Assembly (NCBI RefSeq): GCF_949296715.1 | Contig: NZ_CASFQD010000015.1 | Location: 48,134-112,133 of the forward strand | Reading direction: 5' to 3' | Origin: an uncultured Alistipes sp. | GTDB taxonomy: Bacteria > Bacteroidota > Bacteroidia > Bacteroidales > Rikenellaceae | Length of the DNA stretch: 64,000 nt | Shown here: positions 18,181 to 27,702 of the stretch, piece by piece | How the letters are laid out: each line of letters starts with the position of its first letter | Position numbering within the stretch: the stretch's first letter is position 1 | Notes under the pieces: model-generated | Seen by the model: the letters and a program-made list of their open reading frames with translations, nothing else | What the model was told of the DNA's origin: nothing | Database searches by the model: none | Translations under genes and position numbers: made by a program

Positions 18181-18855
18181 TTACTTTTGAACGGGTTGAT
18201 TCAGGATGTCCATGAAGGCGATCGAGTTGGCCTCCATCTGGAAGACCAGCTTCTCGATGCGCGCCACGAGGTAGTTGTAGCCGAAGTAGGCCGGGATGCC
18301 GACGATCAGACCGCCGACGGTCGTCACCATGGCCACGTACATGCCGCTGGCCAGCAGCCCGAGGTCCACCGTGCCGCCCGCGGCCGACATGTCCATGAAG
18401 GTCTGCACCATGCCGAGCACCGTGCCGAGGAAGCCGATCATCGGGGCGCCGCCGGCGATCGTCGCCAGGAACGGCAGGCCGTTCTCGAGCTTCGAGACCT
18501 CGAGGTTCGCCACGTTCTCGATGGCCGACTGCACGTCGCTCATCGGACGGCCGATGCGCTCGATGCCCTTCTCGATCATGCGGGCGATCGGCGTATCGGT
18601 CTTCTTGCAGAGGTTCACCGCCACGGCGATCTTGCCGTCGGAGATGTAGTCGCGGATGCGGTTCATGAAGTTCATGTCCAGCACCGAAGCCTTGCGGATG
18701 GCCAGGAAGCGCTCGACGAAGATGAAGATCGTCACGCCGCCCAGCGCCAGCAGGGGCCACATCAGCCAACCGCCCTTCGTAAAGAGGGCCCACAGACCCA
18801 TGCGGGTCTCCTCACTCACGGCCACCGTTTCGGCAGCCTGCAAAAATGTCATCAT
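18181..18855 (-). CDS. exbB: MotA/TolQ/ExbB proton channel family protein
   Basis: A 224-aa protein with a first helix (WLMWPLLALGGVTIFIFVERF) and two C-terminal helices typical of the ExbB channel (GFLGTVLGMVQTFMDMS and MVTTVGGLIVGIPAYFGYNYLV). It forms the proton channel of the ExbB-ExbD-TonB energising complex. It is the first gene of the operon. No clear TAnnTTTG box was found in the 122 bases upstream, so it may also be read from the tamB transcript. Confidence 0.92.
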   Translation of the reverse strand: MMTFLQAAETVAVSEETRMGLWALFTKGGWLMWPLLALGGVTIFIFVERFLAIRKASVLDMNFMNRIRDYISDGKIAVAVNLCKKTDTPIARMIEKGIERIGRPMSDVQSAIENVANLEVSKLENGLPFLATIAGGAPMIGFLGTVLGMVQTFMDMSAAGGTVDLGLLASGMYVAMVTTVGGLIVGIPAYFGYNYLVARIEKLVFQMEANSIAFMDILNQPVQK

Positions 18856-18977
18856 AATGGTTTCCGTTTGTTATTTTGTTGTTTGTTGTCTGTTCGCTCT
18901 TCTTATTATATATCATAGAACGTCGCTGCCGTGCGGAATCGTATGCCGCAGTCCGCCGGGGCAGGACATCCGCAATG

Positions 18978-21900
18978 TCAGTAATAGAGCTCTTCGCTCG
19001 GCTCCATCGGGTCGTAGTCGGGCGGTTCGTCGCCCTCGCTCTGCGCCCCCTCCTGCTCCTCGCGCAGCGCCCGGGCCGCACGCCGCGCCTCGCGCCGCTC
19101 CTTGCGCTTGCGGTTCGTGAAGCGCTCCTTGATGCGCTGGCGGAAGTCGCGGAAGTTGTCGAAGTCCTCCTTAAAATAGATGCCCAGACCGGTCTCCTGC
19201 AGACCCTGGTTCTCGTCGAAGCGGTCGATCGTCTGCGTGAAGGCCTTGAGCTTGAGCACCCCGGCCCGGTCGATCAGGTAGGTGATGTAGGCCTCGCCCA
19301 TGAAGTTCGACATGGCCGAATTGTTGACCGCCTGCTTGTTGTCGATCAGGTAGTTGCCCTCGACCTCGACGAGCAGCCGGTTGTTGATGAGGCTTTTCGA
19401 CAGGCCGAAGTCCACCTCGTCGCTCGACAGCTCCGAACGGGGACGGTAGCGCAGCACGATGTTGTAATCGTCGATCGAAAGCAGGTTGCTGAGCATGTTG
19501 CTCATCAGCTCCATGCTCATGGCCGCGGAGGCCGACGTTCCCAGATCGGCCGTCGTGCCCGTGCCGCTCTCGGCGTAGAAGCTGTTGAAGAGCAGCAGGT
19601 AGAGGAACTGCAGGTCGACCGTCTCGGGCGTATTGAGCGTATTGGAGATCACGGCCTGCGTCTCGGGATCGGAGCCCGGGACCCGCACGTCGAAGGCGAT
19701 GGACGGGTTGGTCAGGTGCTCGCCCAGATGGATCACGCACTCCACGGGCACCGACCGGTCGTTGCCCACGCTGCCGCCCTCGGTCGTACCCACCGAGGTC
19801 TGCAACAGCGGCTGCAGCGACGCCTTGAGCTTGTAGACGGCGTCGATGTCGAGCACGGCATCCGTCGGCGAACCGGCCCACTGGATCGTCGAACCGCTCT
19901 CGATGACGAACCGCTTGTTGATGATGTTCTGCAGCGAGAAGTTGTAGTTCCCCTCGCTGATCGTGTAGTCGCCGTACATCTCAAAGACATTCGAGCGGGG
20001 ATTGATCTGCAGGTTCAGCATCCCCTCGCCCCGCGCCTTCACGGCGTTGCCCGCCACCATGAGCTCCGCCTCGACGTTCGGACGCACGTTCAGCGCCAGC
20101 GAGATGGCCATCTGGCTGCCGGCATCGGACTTCTGGCGCCGCTTGCGCTCGAAGAGCATCTTCTTGCGCATGACGTTGTCGAGGGAGTCGACCCGCTCGG
20201 GCTGGCGGAAGGTCACGAAATCGGCATAGGAGATGTTCGACTTGTTCGACATCGGCATGTAGAACGACGAATTGTCGTCTGTCGCGGCGGCGATGTCCAT
20301 GCGCACGTTGCCCTTGTCGCCCGAGATGCGCGCCGTACCCGTGGCATAGACCCGGCCGTAGAAATATTCGTTGTCCTCGTCGTCGGTATCGAGCACGAGC
20401 ATCCGCTCGGGCGCCACGCGCAGGTCGTAGGCGATGTTCGACAGGTGCCGCAGGTCGAGATCGAGGTCCATGCGTCCGCGGTTGCCCTGCGGATCGAGGA
20501 TCAACACGTCGGAGGTGCGGAAAAGGTTGTTCTTCACCTGCATCACGGCCGACGGCGCCGTATAGGTCACCTGCGTGTAGTCGACCGTCGTGCGCAGGTC
20601 CGAGATGCGGATTTCGCCCGTCAGGTCGGCGTTGCGGCGCTGCCCCTGCAGCACCAGATCGGCCGACGCAAGGCCGCCGGTCGAGGAGATCACCCCCGAG
20701 AGCAGCGGGTCGAGCAGCGCCAGATCGAGGCTGTCGACATTCAGGCGCGCATAGTAGCGCACCTGCGCCGGATCGTAGAAACCGCGGATCAGCGTATCGC
20801 CCAGCATGCGGTTCGTGACCGTGACCCCCGCACGGTTGCGGGCGAAGTCCCAGCGCGAAATGAGCCGCATGGGCGGGGCGGGCAGGCTGTTGACCCGCAT
20901 GCTGTCGATCGCGATATCGGCCGTCACCTCGGCACCCCGCAATACGGACTTCATCGAAGCGCCGCCGCTCGTGCGCCCCTCGATGACATATCCCAGACGG
21001 TCGGCAAGCTGCGAAACGGGCGTAAGGTCGAAATTGTGCAGATGCAGCGTCAGCGAATCCTCGCGGCTGCGCGACGCGATGCCGTCGAGCAGCATCTCCT
21101 GGTCGCGGTTCATCACGTAGAAGCGGTCGATGTCCACGCGGGCCGTGTCGATGCGTATCCTGCGGGCGAAGATCTGCCACGTGTTGTCGCCGCGCGTGAC
21201 GTGCGACGGCAGGATGCGCAGGTCCATCACCCGGCCTTCGGGCTCCTCGACGATCTCGGCGCGCAGGCCGATCAGGCCCGAGAGGCTGCGCAACGTATCG
21301 GTGAAGCCCGTCGAAAGTTCCATGCGGCCCTGCCGCGCACCGCCCGTGAGCGAGAGGTGCGGCAGGTGCAGCTGTCCGGCATAGAGGTCCTCGGCCGAGG
21401 CGTAGACCGTCAGCGAGTCGCCCTGATTCGAAGCGTTGACCGAGAGGCGCGTGGCCAGCATGCGCCGCCGTTCGATGTAATCCGACGAGGCGCGGAACGA
21501 GAGCTGGTCGCTCGCCGGATTGAAGAGCAGTTGCATGGTCGAGCCGTCGGCGATCTGCAGCCCCGCCGCCACGGCATCGGCCACGGGGTTGAAGTTGCGG
21601 ATGTTGACCGACAGTAGCGAATAGTCGTCCGCCACGGCGGCCTTGCGCTCCGCCTGCTCCCCGGCCCCGGCGCCCGCCTGGAGCATCGGGAGGTATTTCC
21701 AGGCGCTCTGCCGCAGGTAGTCGAAGACGACGCGGTAGCTGGTCTTCGAACGGAACGTGGCATCGGCGAAGTCCGAACGCAGCTCGACGAACTTGCTCGA
21801 CGCGGAGTTCTCGCCCGTGACGGTTACGTTGCGGGCCTCCAACTGCTTGTCGTTGTAGCGGTAGACGGCATTGGTGACCTGAATGCGGCCGTTCAGGTCG

Positions 21901-23579
21901 TCGAGCGAACGCCCGCCCGCCTTGGCCACGATGCGGGCCGAGAGCTGCGAGACCGAATCGCGGCGGTTGACATGCAGCCGCGCCAGGTCGGCATGGCGGA
22001 GGTTCATCGTAAAGTCGTAGAGCGGGATCGAATCGTTGAAGTCGACCATGCCCAGGAAATCGAAGTCGAGGTTCGGGTCGCGGGATGCGATGCGGCCGTT
22101 GAATTCACGGTTGCGCAGGCGGCCGTCAAGCCGCAGCGAATCGTAGACGTAGCCGTTGAAGCCGAGGCGCGTGACGTCCCCCGCGATGTTGGCTTCGGCC
22201 GATCCCCGGCCGACGGAGCCGTCGACCCGCACCGAGACGGAGGCCCGGTCGAATAAGTCGCGGCGCCCGAGCAGTTCGCCGAGCCGGAGCGAACGGGCCG
22301 CGACGACACCGCGCACGCTGCGCCGCCCCCCGGCCAGAGGCCGCAGCGTGACGTTGCAGGTCACGTTGCCCACGTCGGTTTCGGCGTCGGCCTGCACGTC
22401 GAACGACGAAATCAGCCCCTTGAAGCGGGCCGAGAGATCGACGCGTCCCGTCCGGGAGAGCACCTCGATCAGGTTGTCGGGCAGGTCGCGCCGCACGACC
22501 CCCGACGAGAGCAGGTCCACGGCCGGGGCCGAAGAGATCAGGTGCGGAACATGCAAATCGAAATGCGTGGCAGCCACGTCGGGCAGCCCCCGAACCGAAG
22601 CGTCGGCCGTGAGCCACGTCTCCCCGCCGATGCGCATGCTGCGGACCCGCCCCGTGAAGTCGGAGACCACGCCGGCGATTTCGACGTCGACATCCGAGAA
22701 GGAGAGATGCCAGTCGCGCAGCGCCGGGGCAAAGCAGGCGACGTCGTCGCTCGAGAGGGCCGAGCTGCGCAGCGTCCCGTCGATGCGCACGCTGCCGAGG
22801 AAGTCCCGGTATTCGGCCCACGAGTCGCCGACAAGCGAGATATAGGGAATCGAGACGTTCGAATGCTGCGTGACAATCTGCACGTCCTGGAATCCCAGGC
22901 AGCCGTTCGTCACGTAGAAGCGCCCGGCGAACCGCTCCAGGACGAATCCGCTGCGCTCGCGGGCCGAGAGCTCCCCGACGGAGGCATAGATGGCCTGCCC
23001 GTCGATTGTGAAATCCTCGACGCGCGCGTCGATGCCGTAGAGGTGCATGTGCCCGTAGTCGATGCCGGAGGGGGGATTGCGGTGTTCGAGCCGCTCCAGG
23101 CAGAGGTCCATGTCCGCGATGGAGGCCTTGCGCAGGCGCAGCCTGAAGTTGCCCTTGCGCTCACGGTCGGGATCGCTCATGCGGGCGACGACCTGCTTGA
23201 TGTTCATTTCGCCCTCGGGCGTCTCGCGCAGGTAGAGTTTCGCGTCGCCGATTTCGCCGCGGCTCAGCTCGATCCCGCCGCCGAAGAGCCCGGTCATGGA
23301 GAGATGGGCATCGAGCCGTCCCACATACAGCAGCGTATCCTTCTGGTAGTCTTCGACGTAGAATCCATACACGCGCACGCGCGAAAAGAGGCCCACCTCC
23401 ACGCGGTCGATCGACACGGTGGTCTCGAGCCGCCGCGAAACAATCCCGACGGCCACCTGCACGACATAATTCTGCACGGCGGGGATGTCGAGCAGAATCG
23501 AGAGCGACACGGGAAGGACCATCAGCAGCAAAACGGCTGCCGAGAGCAACATACCCACTATTTTGACTCCTTTGCGCAC
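18978..23579 (-). CDS. Translocation/assembly module TamB-like protein
   Basis: A 1533-aa protein with one N-terminal membrane anchor (MLLSAAVLLLMVLPVSLSIL, about residues 10-29) followed by a long repetitive beta-rich region, as in AsmA/TamB bridge proteins that span the periplasm. The C-terminal DUF490/TamB domain is recognisable (QWAGSPTDAVLDIDAVYKL and the Leu-rich segment LLFNSFYAESG, about residues 1230-1460). The last ~60 residues are a charged, coiled-coil-like extension ending EPSEELYY. The likely role is lipid or outer-membrane protein transport. It lies upstream of exbB on the same strand. Confidence 0.88.
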   Translation of the reverse strand: MRKGVKIVGMLLSAAVLLLMVLPVSLSILLDIPAVQNYVVQVAVGIVSRRLETTVSIDRVEVGLFSRVRVYGFYVEDYQKDTLLYVGRLDAHLSMTGLFGGGIELSRGEIGDAKLYLRETPEGEMNIKQVVARMSDPDRERKGNFRLRLRKASIADMDLCLERLEHRNPPSGIDYGHMHLYGIDARVEDFTIDGQAIYASVGELSARERSGFVLERFAGRFYVTNGCLGFQDVQIVTQHSNVSIPYISLVGDSWAEYRDFLGSVRIDGTLRSSALSSDDVACFAPALRDWHLSFSDVDVEIAGVVSDFTGRVRSMRIGGETWLTADASVRGLPDVAATHFDLHVPHLISSAPAVDLLSSGVVRRDLPDNLIEVLSRTGRVDLSARFKGLISSFDVQADAETDVGNVTCNVTLRPLAGGRRSVRGVVAARSLRLGELLGRRDLFDRASVSVRVDGSVGRGSAEANIAGDVTRLGFNGYVYDSLRLDGRLRNREFNGRIASRDPNLDFDFLGMVDFNDSIPLYDFTMNLRHADLARLHVNRRDSVSQLSARIVAKAGGRSLDDLNGRIQVTNAVYRYNDKQLEARNVTVTGENSASSKFVELRSDFADATFRSKTSYRVVFDYLRQSAWKYLPMLQAGAGAGEQAERKAAVADDYSLLSVNIRNFNPVADAVAAGLQIADGSTMQLLFNPASDQLSFRASSDYIERRRMLATRLSVNASNQGDSLTVYASAEDLYAGQLHLPHLSLTGGARQGRMELSTGFTDTLRSLSGLIGLRAEIVEEPEGRVMDLRILPSHVTRGDNTWQIFARRIRIDTARVDIDRFYVMNRDQEMLLDGIASRSREDSLTLHLHNFDLTPVSQLADRLGYVIEGRTSGGASMKSVLRGAEVTADIAIDSMRVNSLPAPPMRLISRWDFARNRAGVTVTNRMLGDTLIRGFYDPAQVRYYARLNVDSLDLALLDPLLSGVISSTGGLASADLVLQGQRRNADLTGEIRISDLRTTVDYTQVTYTAPSAVMQVKNNLFRTSDVLILDPQGNRGRMDLDLDLRHLSNIAYDLRVAPERMLVLDTDDEDNEYFYGRVYATGTARISGDKGNVRMDIAAATDDNSSFYMPMSNKSNISYADFVTFRQPERVDSLDNVMRKKMLFERKRRQKSDAGSQMAISLALNVRPNVEAELMVAGNAVKARGEGMLNLQINPRSNVFEMYGDYTISEGNYNFSLQNIINKRFVIESGSTIQWAGSPTDAVLDIDAVYKLKASLQPLLQTSVGTTEGGSVGNDRSVPVECVIHLGEHLTNPSIAFDVRVPGSDPETQAVISNTLNTPETVDLQFLYLLLFNSFYAESGTGTTADLGTSASAAMSMELMSNMLSNLLSIDDYNIVLRYRPRSELSSDEVDFGLSKSLINNRLLVEVEGNYLIDNKQAVNNSAMSNFMGEAYITYLIDRAGVLKLKAFTQTIDRFDENQGLQETGLGIYFKEDFDNFRDFRQRIKERFTNRKRKERREARRAARALREEQEGAQSEGDEPPDYDPMEPSEELYY

Positions 23580-23598
23580 GGGCGGGGCTTTTAACTTG

Positions 23599-23606
23599 CA
23601 AAGTTA
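23599..23606 (-). promoter_or_regulatory. -7 box for the tamB-like gene
   Basis: TAACTTTG on the minus strand, with TTTTGG about 10 bases upstream, 20 bases before the start codon. Confidence 0.6.
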
Positions 23607-23744
23607 ACCAAAATCGTCGAAAAAATGAAAATCCGAGCCCCGATATTGCCGCAAAGAGCCGCTTCCGCACCGATTGCCGCCCACGGAAACGGGACCGGCC
23701 GAAAAAACGGACGGCGCGGGGCGTCGCAGATTGCGATATTTTCG

Positions 23745-23752
23745 TACCTTTG
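23745..23752 (+). promoter_or_regulatory. -7 box for tsaD
   Basis: TACCTTTG in the typical context TTTTCGTACCTTTGCAG, 58 bases before the tsaD start. Confidence 0.7.
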
Positions 23753-23810
23753 CAGCCGGACAGGACCCGAAACCCGCCCTGCGACCCAAAACTTCGGAGC
23801 GAAACAGAAT

Positions 23811-24833
23811 ATGGACATCACAATACTCGGTATCGAATCCTCGTGCGACGACACCTCGGCGGCCGTACTGCGCAACAACGTGCTGCTCTCGAACGTCATC
23901 GCCTCGCAGGCCGTACACATGAAGTACGGCGGCGTCATTCCCGAACTCGCCTCGCGCGCCCACCAGCAGAACATCATCCCCGTGGTCGACACGGCGCTGC
24001 GCGACGCGGGCCTCACGGCCTCCGACATCGACGCCATCGCCTTCACGCGCGGCCCGGGCCTGCTGGGCTCGCTGCTCGTGGGCGTGTCGTTCACCAAGGG
24101 GCTCTCGATTGCCCGCAACATCCCGATGGTCGAGGTCAACCACCTGCAGGGACACATCCTCTCGCACTTCATCGACCTGCCCGACCGGCAGCTGCCCCAC
24201 CCCGACTTCCCGTTCCTGTGCCTGCTCGTCAGCGGCGGACATACGCAGATCGTGCGCGTGGACTCGCCCCTCGAGATGCAGATTATCGGCACGACGATCG
24301 ACGACGCCGCAGGCGAGGCCTTCGACAAGTGCGCCAAGGTGATGGGACTGCCCTACCCGGGCGGCCCGGTCATCGACCGCCTGGCCAAGGAGGGTGGCCC
24401 CGAGGCATTCCGCCTCGCCCACCCGCGCGTCGACGGCTTCGACTACTCGTTCTCGGGGCTGAAGACCTCGTTCCTCTACATGCTGCGCGACGCCGTGGCC
24501 GGAGACCCCGACTTCATCGAGAAGCACAAGGCCGACCTGTGCGCCTCGCTGCAGGGGACAATCGTGGAGATTCTGCTCGACAAGCTCGTCCGCGCATCGA
24601 AGGAGACGGGCATCCGCGACATCGCCATCGCAGGCGGCGTATCGGCCAACTCGGGCCTGCGCAACGGCATCGTCCGCATGGGCGAGCGGCGCGGCTGGCG
24701 CACGTTCCTCCCGGAATTCAAGTTCACGACCGACAACGCCGCCATGATTGCCATGGCCGGCTACTACCGCTACCAGCACGGCGATTTCGCCTCGCTCGAC
24801 GTCTCGCCCGTGGCGCGTCTCGAGGAGCTCTGA
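23811..24833 (+). CDS. tsaD: tRNA N6-adenosine threonylcarbamoyltransferase
   Basis: A 340-aa enzyme that completes t6A37 on ANN-decoding tRNAs by transferring the threonylcarbamoyl group. ILGIESSCDDTSAAV is the N-terminal ASKHA nucleotide fold. PELASRAHQQN and VNHLQGHILSH carry the metal-binding His residues, and SGGHTQIV and AGEAFDKCAK are further family motifs. The start MDITILG was chosen because the frame upstream lies within promoter sequence. It should act with TsaB, TsaC and TsaE, which are not in this window. A BACON lipoprotein gene follows 29 bases later. Confidence 0.96.
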   Translation: MDITILGIESSCDDTSAAVLRNNVLLSNVIASQAVHMKYGGVIPELASRAHQQNIIPVVDTALRDAGLTASDIDAIAFTRGPGLLGSLLVGVSFTKGLSIARNIPMVEVNHLQGHILSHFIDLPDRQLPHPDFPFLCLLVSGGHTQIVRVDSPLEMQIIGTTIDDAAGEAFDKCAKVMGLPYPGGPVIDRLAKEGGPEAFRLAHPRVDGFDYSFSGLKTSFLYMLRDAVAGDPDFIEKHKADLCASLQGTIVEILLDKLVRASKETGIRDIAIAGGVSANSGLRNGIVRMGERRGWRTFLPEFKFTTDNAAMIAMAGYYRYQHGDFASLDVSPVARLEEL

Positions 24834-24862
24834 CACAAACCGACCAACCAAAAAGAGAAGAC

Positions 24863-25768
24863 ATGCGACTTTCCCGATTCCTGCGCGCCCCGCTGGGGCT
24901 GCTTGCGACGGTGCTGCTCGTCGCCGCCACCGCCTGCAACGACAAGAACGACAACGACAACAAGGGTCCCGAGGCTACGCTCGAGGTCTCGGCCGACGCC
25001 GTGACGCTGGGTGCCGAATCGGGCGTCGCAGCCACGGTCGGCATCACGACGACGGCCACGTGGAGCGCCGCCGTCTCGGGCAGCGGCTTCGCACTCGACC
25101 CGCAGGCCGGCACGGGCAATGCCACGCTCCGCATCAGCGCCACGGAGGCGAACCCCGACACCGAAGCCCGCGAACTCGGCAGCGTCACAATCACGGCCTC
25201 CGGCGCCGACACGCCGCGGACAATCCGCATAAGCCAGCTGGGCGCCGAGCCCGCCCCGGCACCCGATCCGGTGACTCTCACGCTCGACTTCACCGCCGGA
25301 CCCGACATCCTGACCCCGGCCCTCCCCTCGGCCTCGGCCGACGCCCTCACGGGACGCCACGAATACACGTTCGAGGGCTACACGCTGGCCATCTACGCCG
25401 ATGCGGCCGCCAACGGCAAATTCTATTGGAACGACCAGGCACAGTACTACGATGCGCCCGAGCCGAACAAGGCGCTCTACTTCAGCAAGGAGGGGGCCTA
25501 CGTGGAGTTTCCGGCCATCGACGGGTTGAGCCTGGAGAGCATCCTCTACGTCAATTCGACGGGTGCCGGCGAGCTGCCCTCGTTCGACATTATGACCGAC
25601 ACGGGAGCGGCTCTCAACCACGCGCTCGACTTCTCGGACGACGGCATGAGCATGACCTTCACGCTGCTCGACGACGTGACGGCCACCCCCTGCCGGCTCA
25701 CGATTCTCAACACCAAGAACGCCCAGGTCTCGCAGCTCAAGCTGACCTACGCCGCACCCGAACGGTAA
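24863..25768 (+). CDS. BACON domain-containing lipoprotein
   Basis: A 301-aa protein with a lipoprotein signal (LLATVLLVAATAC, Cys near residue 24) and an Asn/Asp/Lys-rich tether (NDKNDNDNKG). Residues about 37-125 form one BACON-type Ig-like domain: VSADAVTLGAESGVAATVGI, then TATWSAAVSGSGFAL and the closing IRISQLG. The remaining ~170 residues (LTLDFTAGPDILTPALP to QLKLTYAAPER) look like a beta-sandwich, perhaps carbohydrate-binding; no catalytic motif is visible. BACON domains often sit on Bacteroidetes surface proteins that bind glycans or mucin. It may share the tsaD transcript, which would be unusual company. Confidence 0.78.
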   Translation: MRLSRFLRAPLGLLATVLLVAATACNDKNDNDNKGPEATLEVSADAVTLGAESGVAATVGITTTATWSAAVSGSGFALDPQAGTGNATLRISATEANPDTEARELGSVTITASGADTPRTIRISQLGAEPAPAPDPVTLTLDFTAGPDILTPALPSASADALTGRHEYTFEGYTLAIYADAAANGKFYWNDQAQYYDAPEPNKALYFSKEGAYVEFPAIDGLSLESILYVNSTGAGELPSFDIMTDTGAALNHALDFSDDGMSMTFTLLDDVTATPCRLTILNTKNAQVSQLKLTYAAPER

Positions 25769-25809
25769 CCGCCCGCCACGGAATCCGCAGCACCAAACAG
25801 ACGGAGGAG

Positions 25810-26295
25810 ATGATTTACGACAACAGCGGCGTGCGCCGCCAGGACCGGCTGCTGACCGAAGCCGAAGCGCGCGGGCTTCTTGCCGCGGGCGAATACGGCG
25901 TGCTCTCGATGTGCGACGGCGGAAAGGCCTACGGCATTCCCGTGAACTACGTGTGGGACGGCAACGGGAGCCTCTACATCCACTGCGCCCCCGAGGGGCG
26001 GAAGCTGCGCTGTCTCGAAGCCGCGCCGCAGGTCTCGTTCTGCGTGACGGGCCGCACGCACGTGGTGCCCGAACGCTTCACGACGGCCTACGAAAGCGTC
26101 GTCGCGGAGTGCGAGGCGCACCTCGGGCTGCCCGAAGCGGAGCGCATGCGGGCGCTGGAACTGCTCGTGGCGAAATATGCCCCGGAGCTGAAGGCCATCG
26201 GCCGCAAGTATGCCGAGAAGTCGTTCCACCGCACGCAGATCATCCGCCTCGACATCCGCACCTTCAGCGGCAAATGCAAGCGCGTGGCGCTCTGA
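25810..26295 (+). CDS. Pyridoxamine 5'-phosphate oxidase family (Nim-like) protein
   Basis: A 161-aa flavin-binding split-barrel protein. The order LTEAEARGLLAAGEYGVLSM, GIPVNYVWDGNGSLYIHCA, GRKLRCLEAAPQVSFCVTG and FTTAYESVVAECEA is that of the FMN-binding NimA/YkgJ-like branch, in which a short barrel dimerises around FMN. Some members are nitroimidazole reductases linked to metronidazole resistance, but most chromosomal homologues have no proven activity. The start MIYDNSG was chosen for alignment with that family. It lies 41 bases after the BACON gene and ends before a terminator. Confidence 0.82.
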   Translation: MIYDNSGVRRQDRLLTEAEARGLLAAGEYGVLSMCDGGKAYGIPVNYVWDGNGSLYIHCAPEGRKLRCLEAAPQVSFCVTGRTHVVPERFTTAYESVVAECEAHLGLPEAERMRALELLVAKYAPELKAIGRKYAEKSFHRTQIIRLDIRTFSGKCKRVAL

Positions 26296-26443
26296 TGCGC
26301 CGCCTTCGGGCATTCCGCCACCGGGCGGCCGAAAAGACGCCCGCACGGAAAGATTGCCCACCCGAAAACTGCCGGCACGGAAACGTCCCGGCGGCAGCCG
26401 CTGCGGCGACAACGCGGTCAGCATCCGCAACGACATACGAAAG

Positions 26444-26475
26444 AACCCCTGCCTCGGATGCGGCAGGGGTTTTCG
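26444..26475 (+). terminator. Terminator between nim-like and nitronate monooxygenase genes
   Basis: aacccctgcc (26444-26453) pairs with ggcaggggtt (26462-26471) and is followed by TTCGTTTTC. The position between converging genes fits a shared terminator. Confidence 0.7.
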
Positions 26476-26502
26476 TTTTCGGGAAAGGGAGATTCCGTCC
26501 TC

Positions 26503-27618
26503 CTATTTGCGGCCGAAAAGGCGTTCGCGCAGGGAGAAGTTCGCACATTTCTCCGCAAAGGCCTCGTACTCGGCCTGCAGCGAGGTCATCAGCTCATGCA
26601 CGGTCTGTATCTTCTCGGCCCGCCACGCATTCGCCCCGCAGAAGGCGTAGCCGTTGCGGAGCTTCCCGCGGAAGGCGTTGTAGAGTGCCAGCATGATGCA
26701 GTAGGGGCTGTGCGTGACGTCGCACGTCCGGATGCAGTCGAACGGGCAGTTCTTCGGACGCTTGAGCCCCTCCCGCACCCGGTCGAGGAACGAGTTGCGG
26801 ATGGCGCGCCCGGGCATGCCGACCGGGCTCTGGATAATCTCGATATCCTCGGGCCGGGCGTCGATGTAGCTCTGCTTGAAGGCCGGATCGGCATCACACT
26901 CCTCCGTCGTCACGAAGCGCGTGCCCAGCTGCACACCCTCGGCGCCCAGCGCCATGATGCGGTAGATGTCCTCACCGGTGTAGATGCCGCCCCCGGCAAT
27001 GACCGGGATGTGGCAGCCGTGCTCCGCCCCGAAGGCGCGGACTTCGGCCACGACCTCCGGGACAATCGCCTCGAGCGCATAGTGCTCGTCGGTAATCTGC
27101 TCGGCCTTGTAGCCGAGGTGGCCGCCGGCCTTCGGGCCCTCGACGACAATGGCGTCGGGGATGTAGCGGTACTCCGAGAACCACTTGCGGCAGAGCAGCG
27201 CCGCAGCCCGCGCCGACGAGACAATCGGGGCCAGCTTCGTGCGGGCCCCCTCCGTCAGAAACGACGGCAGGTTGAGCGGAAGCCCCGCCCCCGAGAAGAT
27301 GATGTCGGCACGCTCGGCAACGGCCGTGCGCACCATGTCGGCGAAGTTCGACATGGCGACCATGACATTCACGCCGATGATGCCGCGCGTCGCTTCGCGC
27401 GCCTTGCGCAGCTCCTGCTTCAGTCCCCAGACCGAGGCTTCGCGATAGTCCTTCGAATAGTCGTTGTAGATGGCCCCGAGGCCTGCCGACGAGATGACGC
27501 CGATACCGCCCTCGCGCGCCACGGCCGACGAGAGTCCCGACAGGGAGATGCCGACGCCCATGCCGCCCTGCACAATGGGTACCGGGGCGAGCAAATCGCC
27601 GATTTTCAATGCTTTCAT
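26503..27618 (-). CDS. Nitronate monooxygenase family protein
   Basis: A 371-aa FMN-dependent TIM-barrel enzyme related to 2-nitropropane dioxygenase. LLAPVPIVQGGMGVGISLSG is the N-terminal flavin-binding strand, VEGPKAGGHLGY the central glycine-rich loop and VIAGGGIYTGEDI the phosphate-binding loop. The C-terminal ~90 residues add a Cys-rich segment (CPFDCIRTCDVTHSPYC) seen in the Bacteroidetes/Clostridia branch. The reaction is oxidation of alkyl nitronates or, in some members, enoyl-ACP chemistry; which applies here is not known. MKALKIG was chosen over a start 12 codons upstream. A -7 box lies 34 bases before it. Confidence 0.88.
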   Translation of the reverse strand: MKALKIGDLLAPVPIVQGGMGVGISLSGLSSAVAREGGIGVISSAGLGAIYNDYSKDYREASVWGLKQELRKAREATRGIIGVNVMVAMSNFADMVRTAVAERADIIFSGAGLPLNLPSFLTEGARTKLAPIVSSARAAALLCRKWFSEYRYIPDAIVVEGPKAGGHLGYKAEQITDEHYALEAIVPEVVAEVRAFGAEHGCHIPVIAGGGIYTGEDIYRIMALGAEGVQLGTRFVTTEECDADPAFKQSYIDARPEDIEIIQSPVGMPGRAIRNSFLDRVREGLKRPKNCPFDCIRTCDVTHSPYCIMLALYNAFRGKLRNGYAFCGANAWRAEKIQTVHELMTSLQAEYEAFAEKCANFSLRERLFGRK

Positions 27619-27651
27619 GTCCGTATGTGATATTAGTAACCTAACCGGCCC

Positions 27652-27659
27652 CAAAGATA
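27652..27659 (-). promoter_or_regulatory. -7 box for nitronate monooxygenase
   Basis: TATCTTTG on the minus strand, 34 bases before the start codon. Confidence 0.65.
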
Positions 27660-27702
27660 GGAATTTCCGGACGAAAAATTATGTCATTCGGAATAATTCA
27701 CA

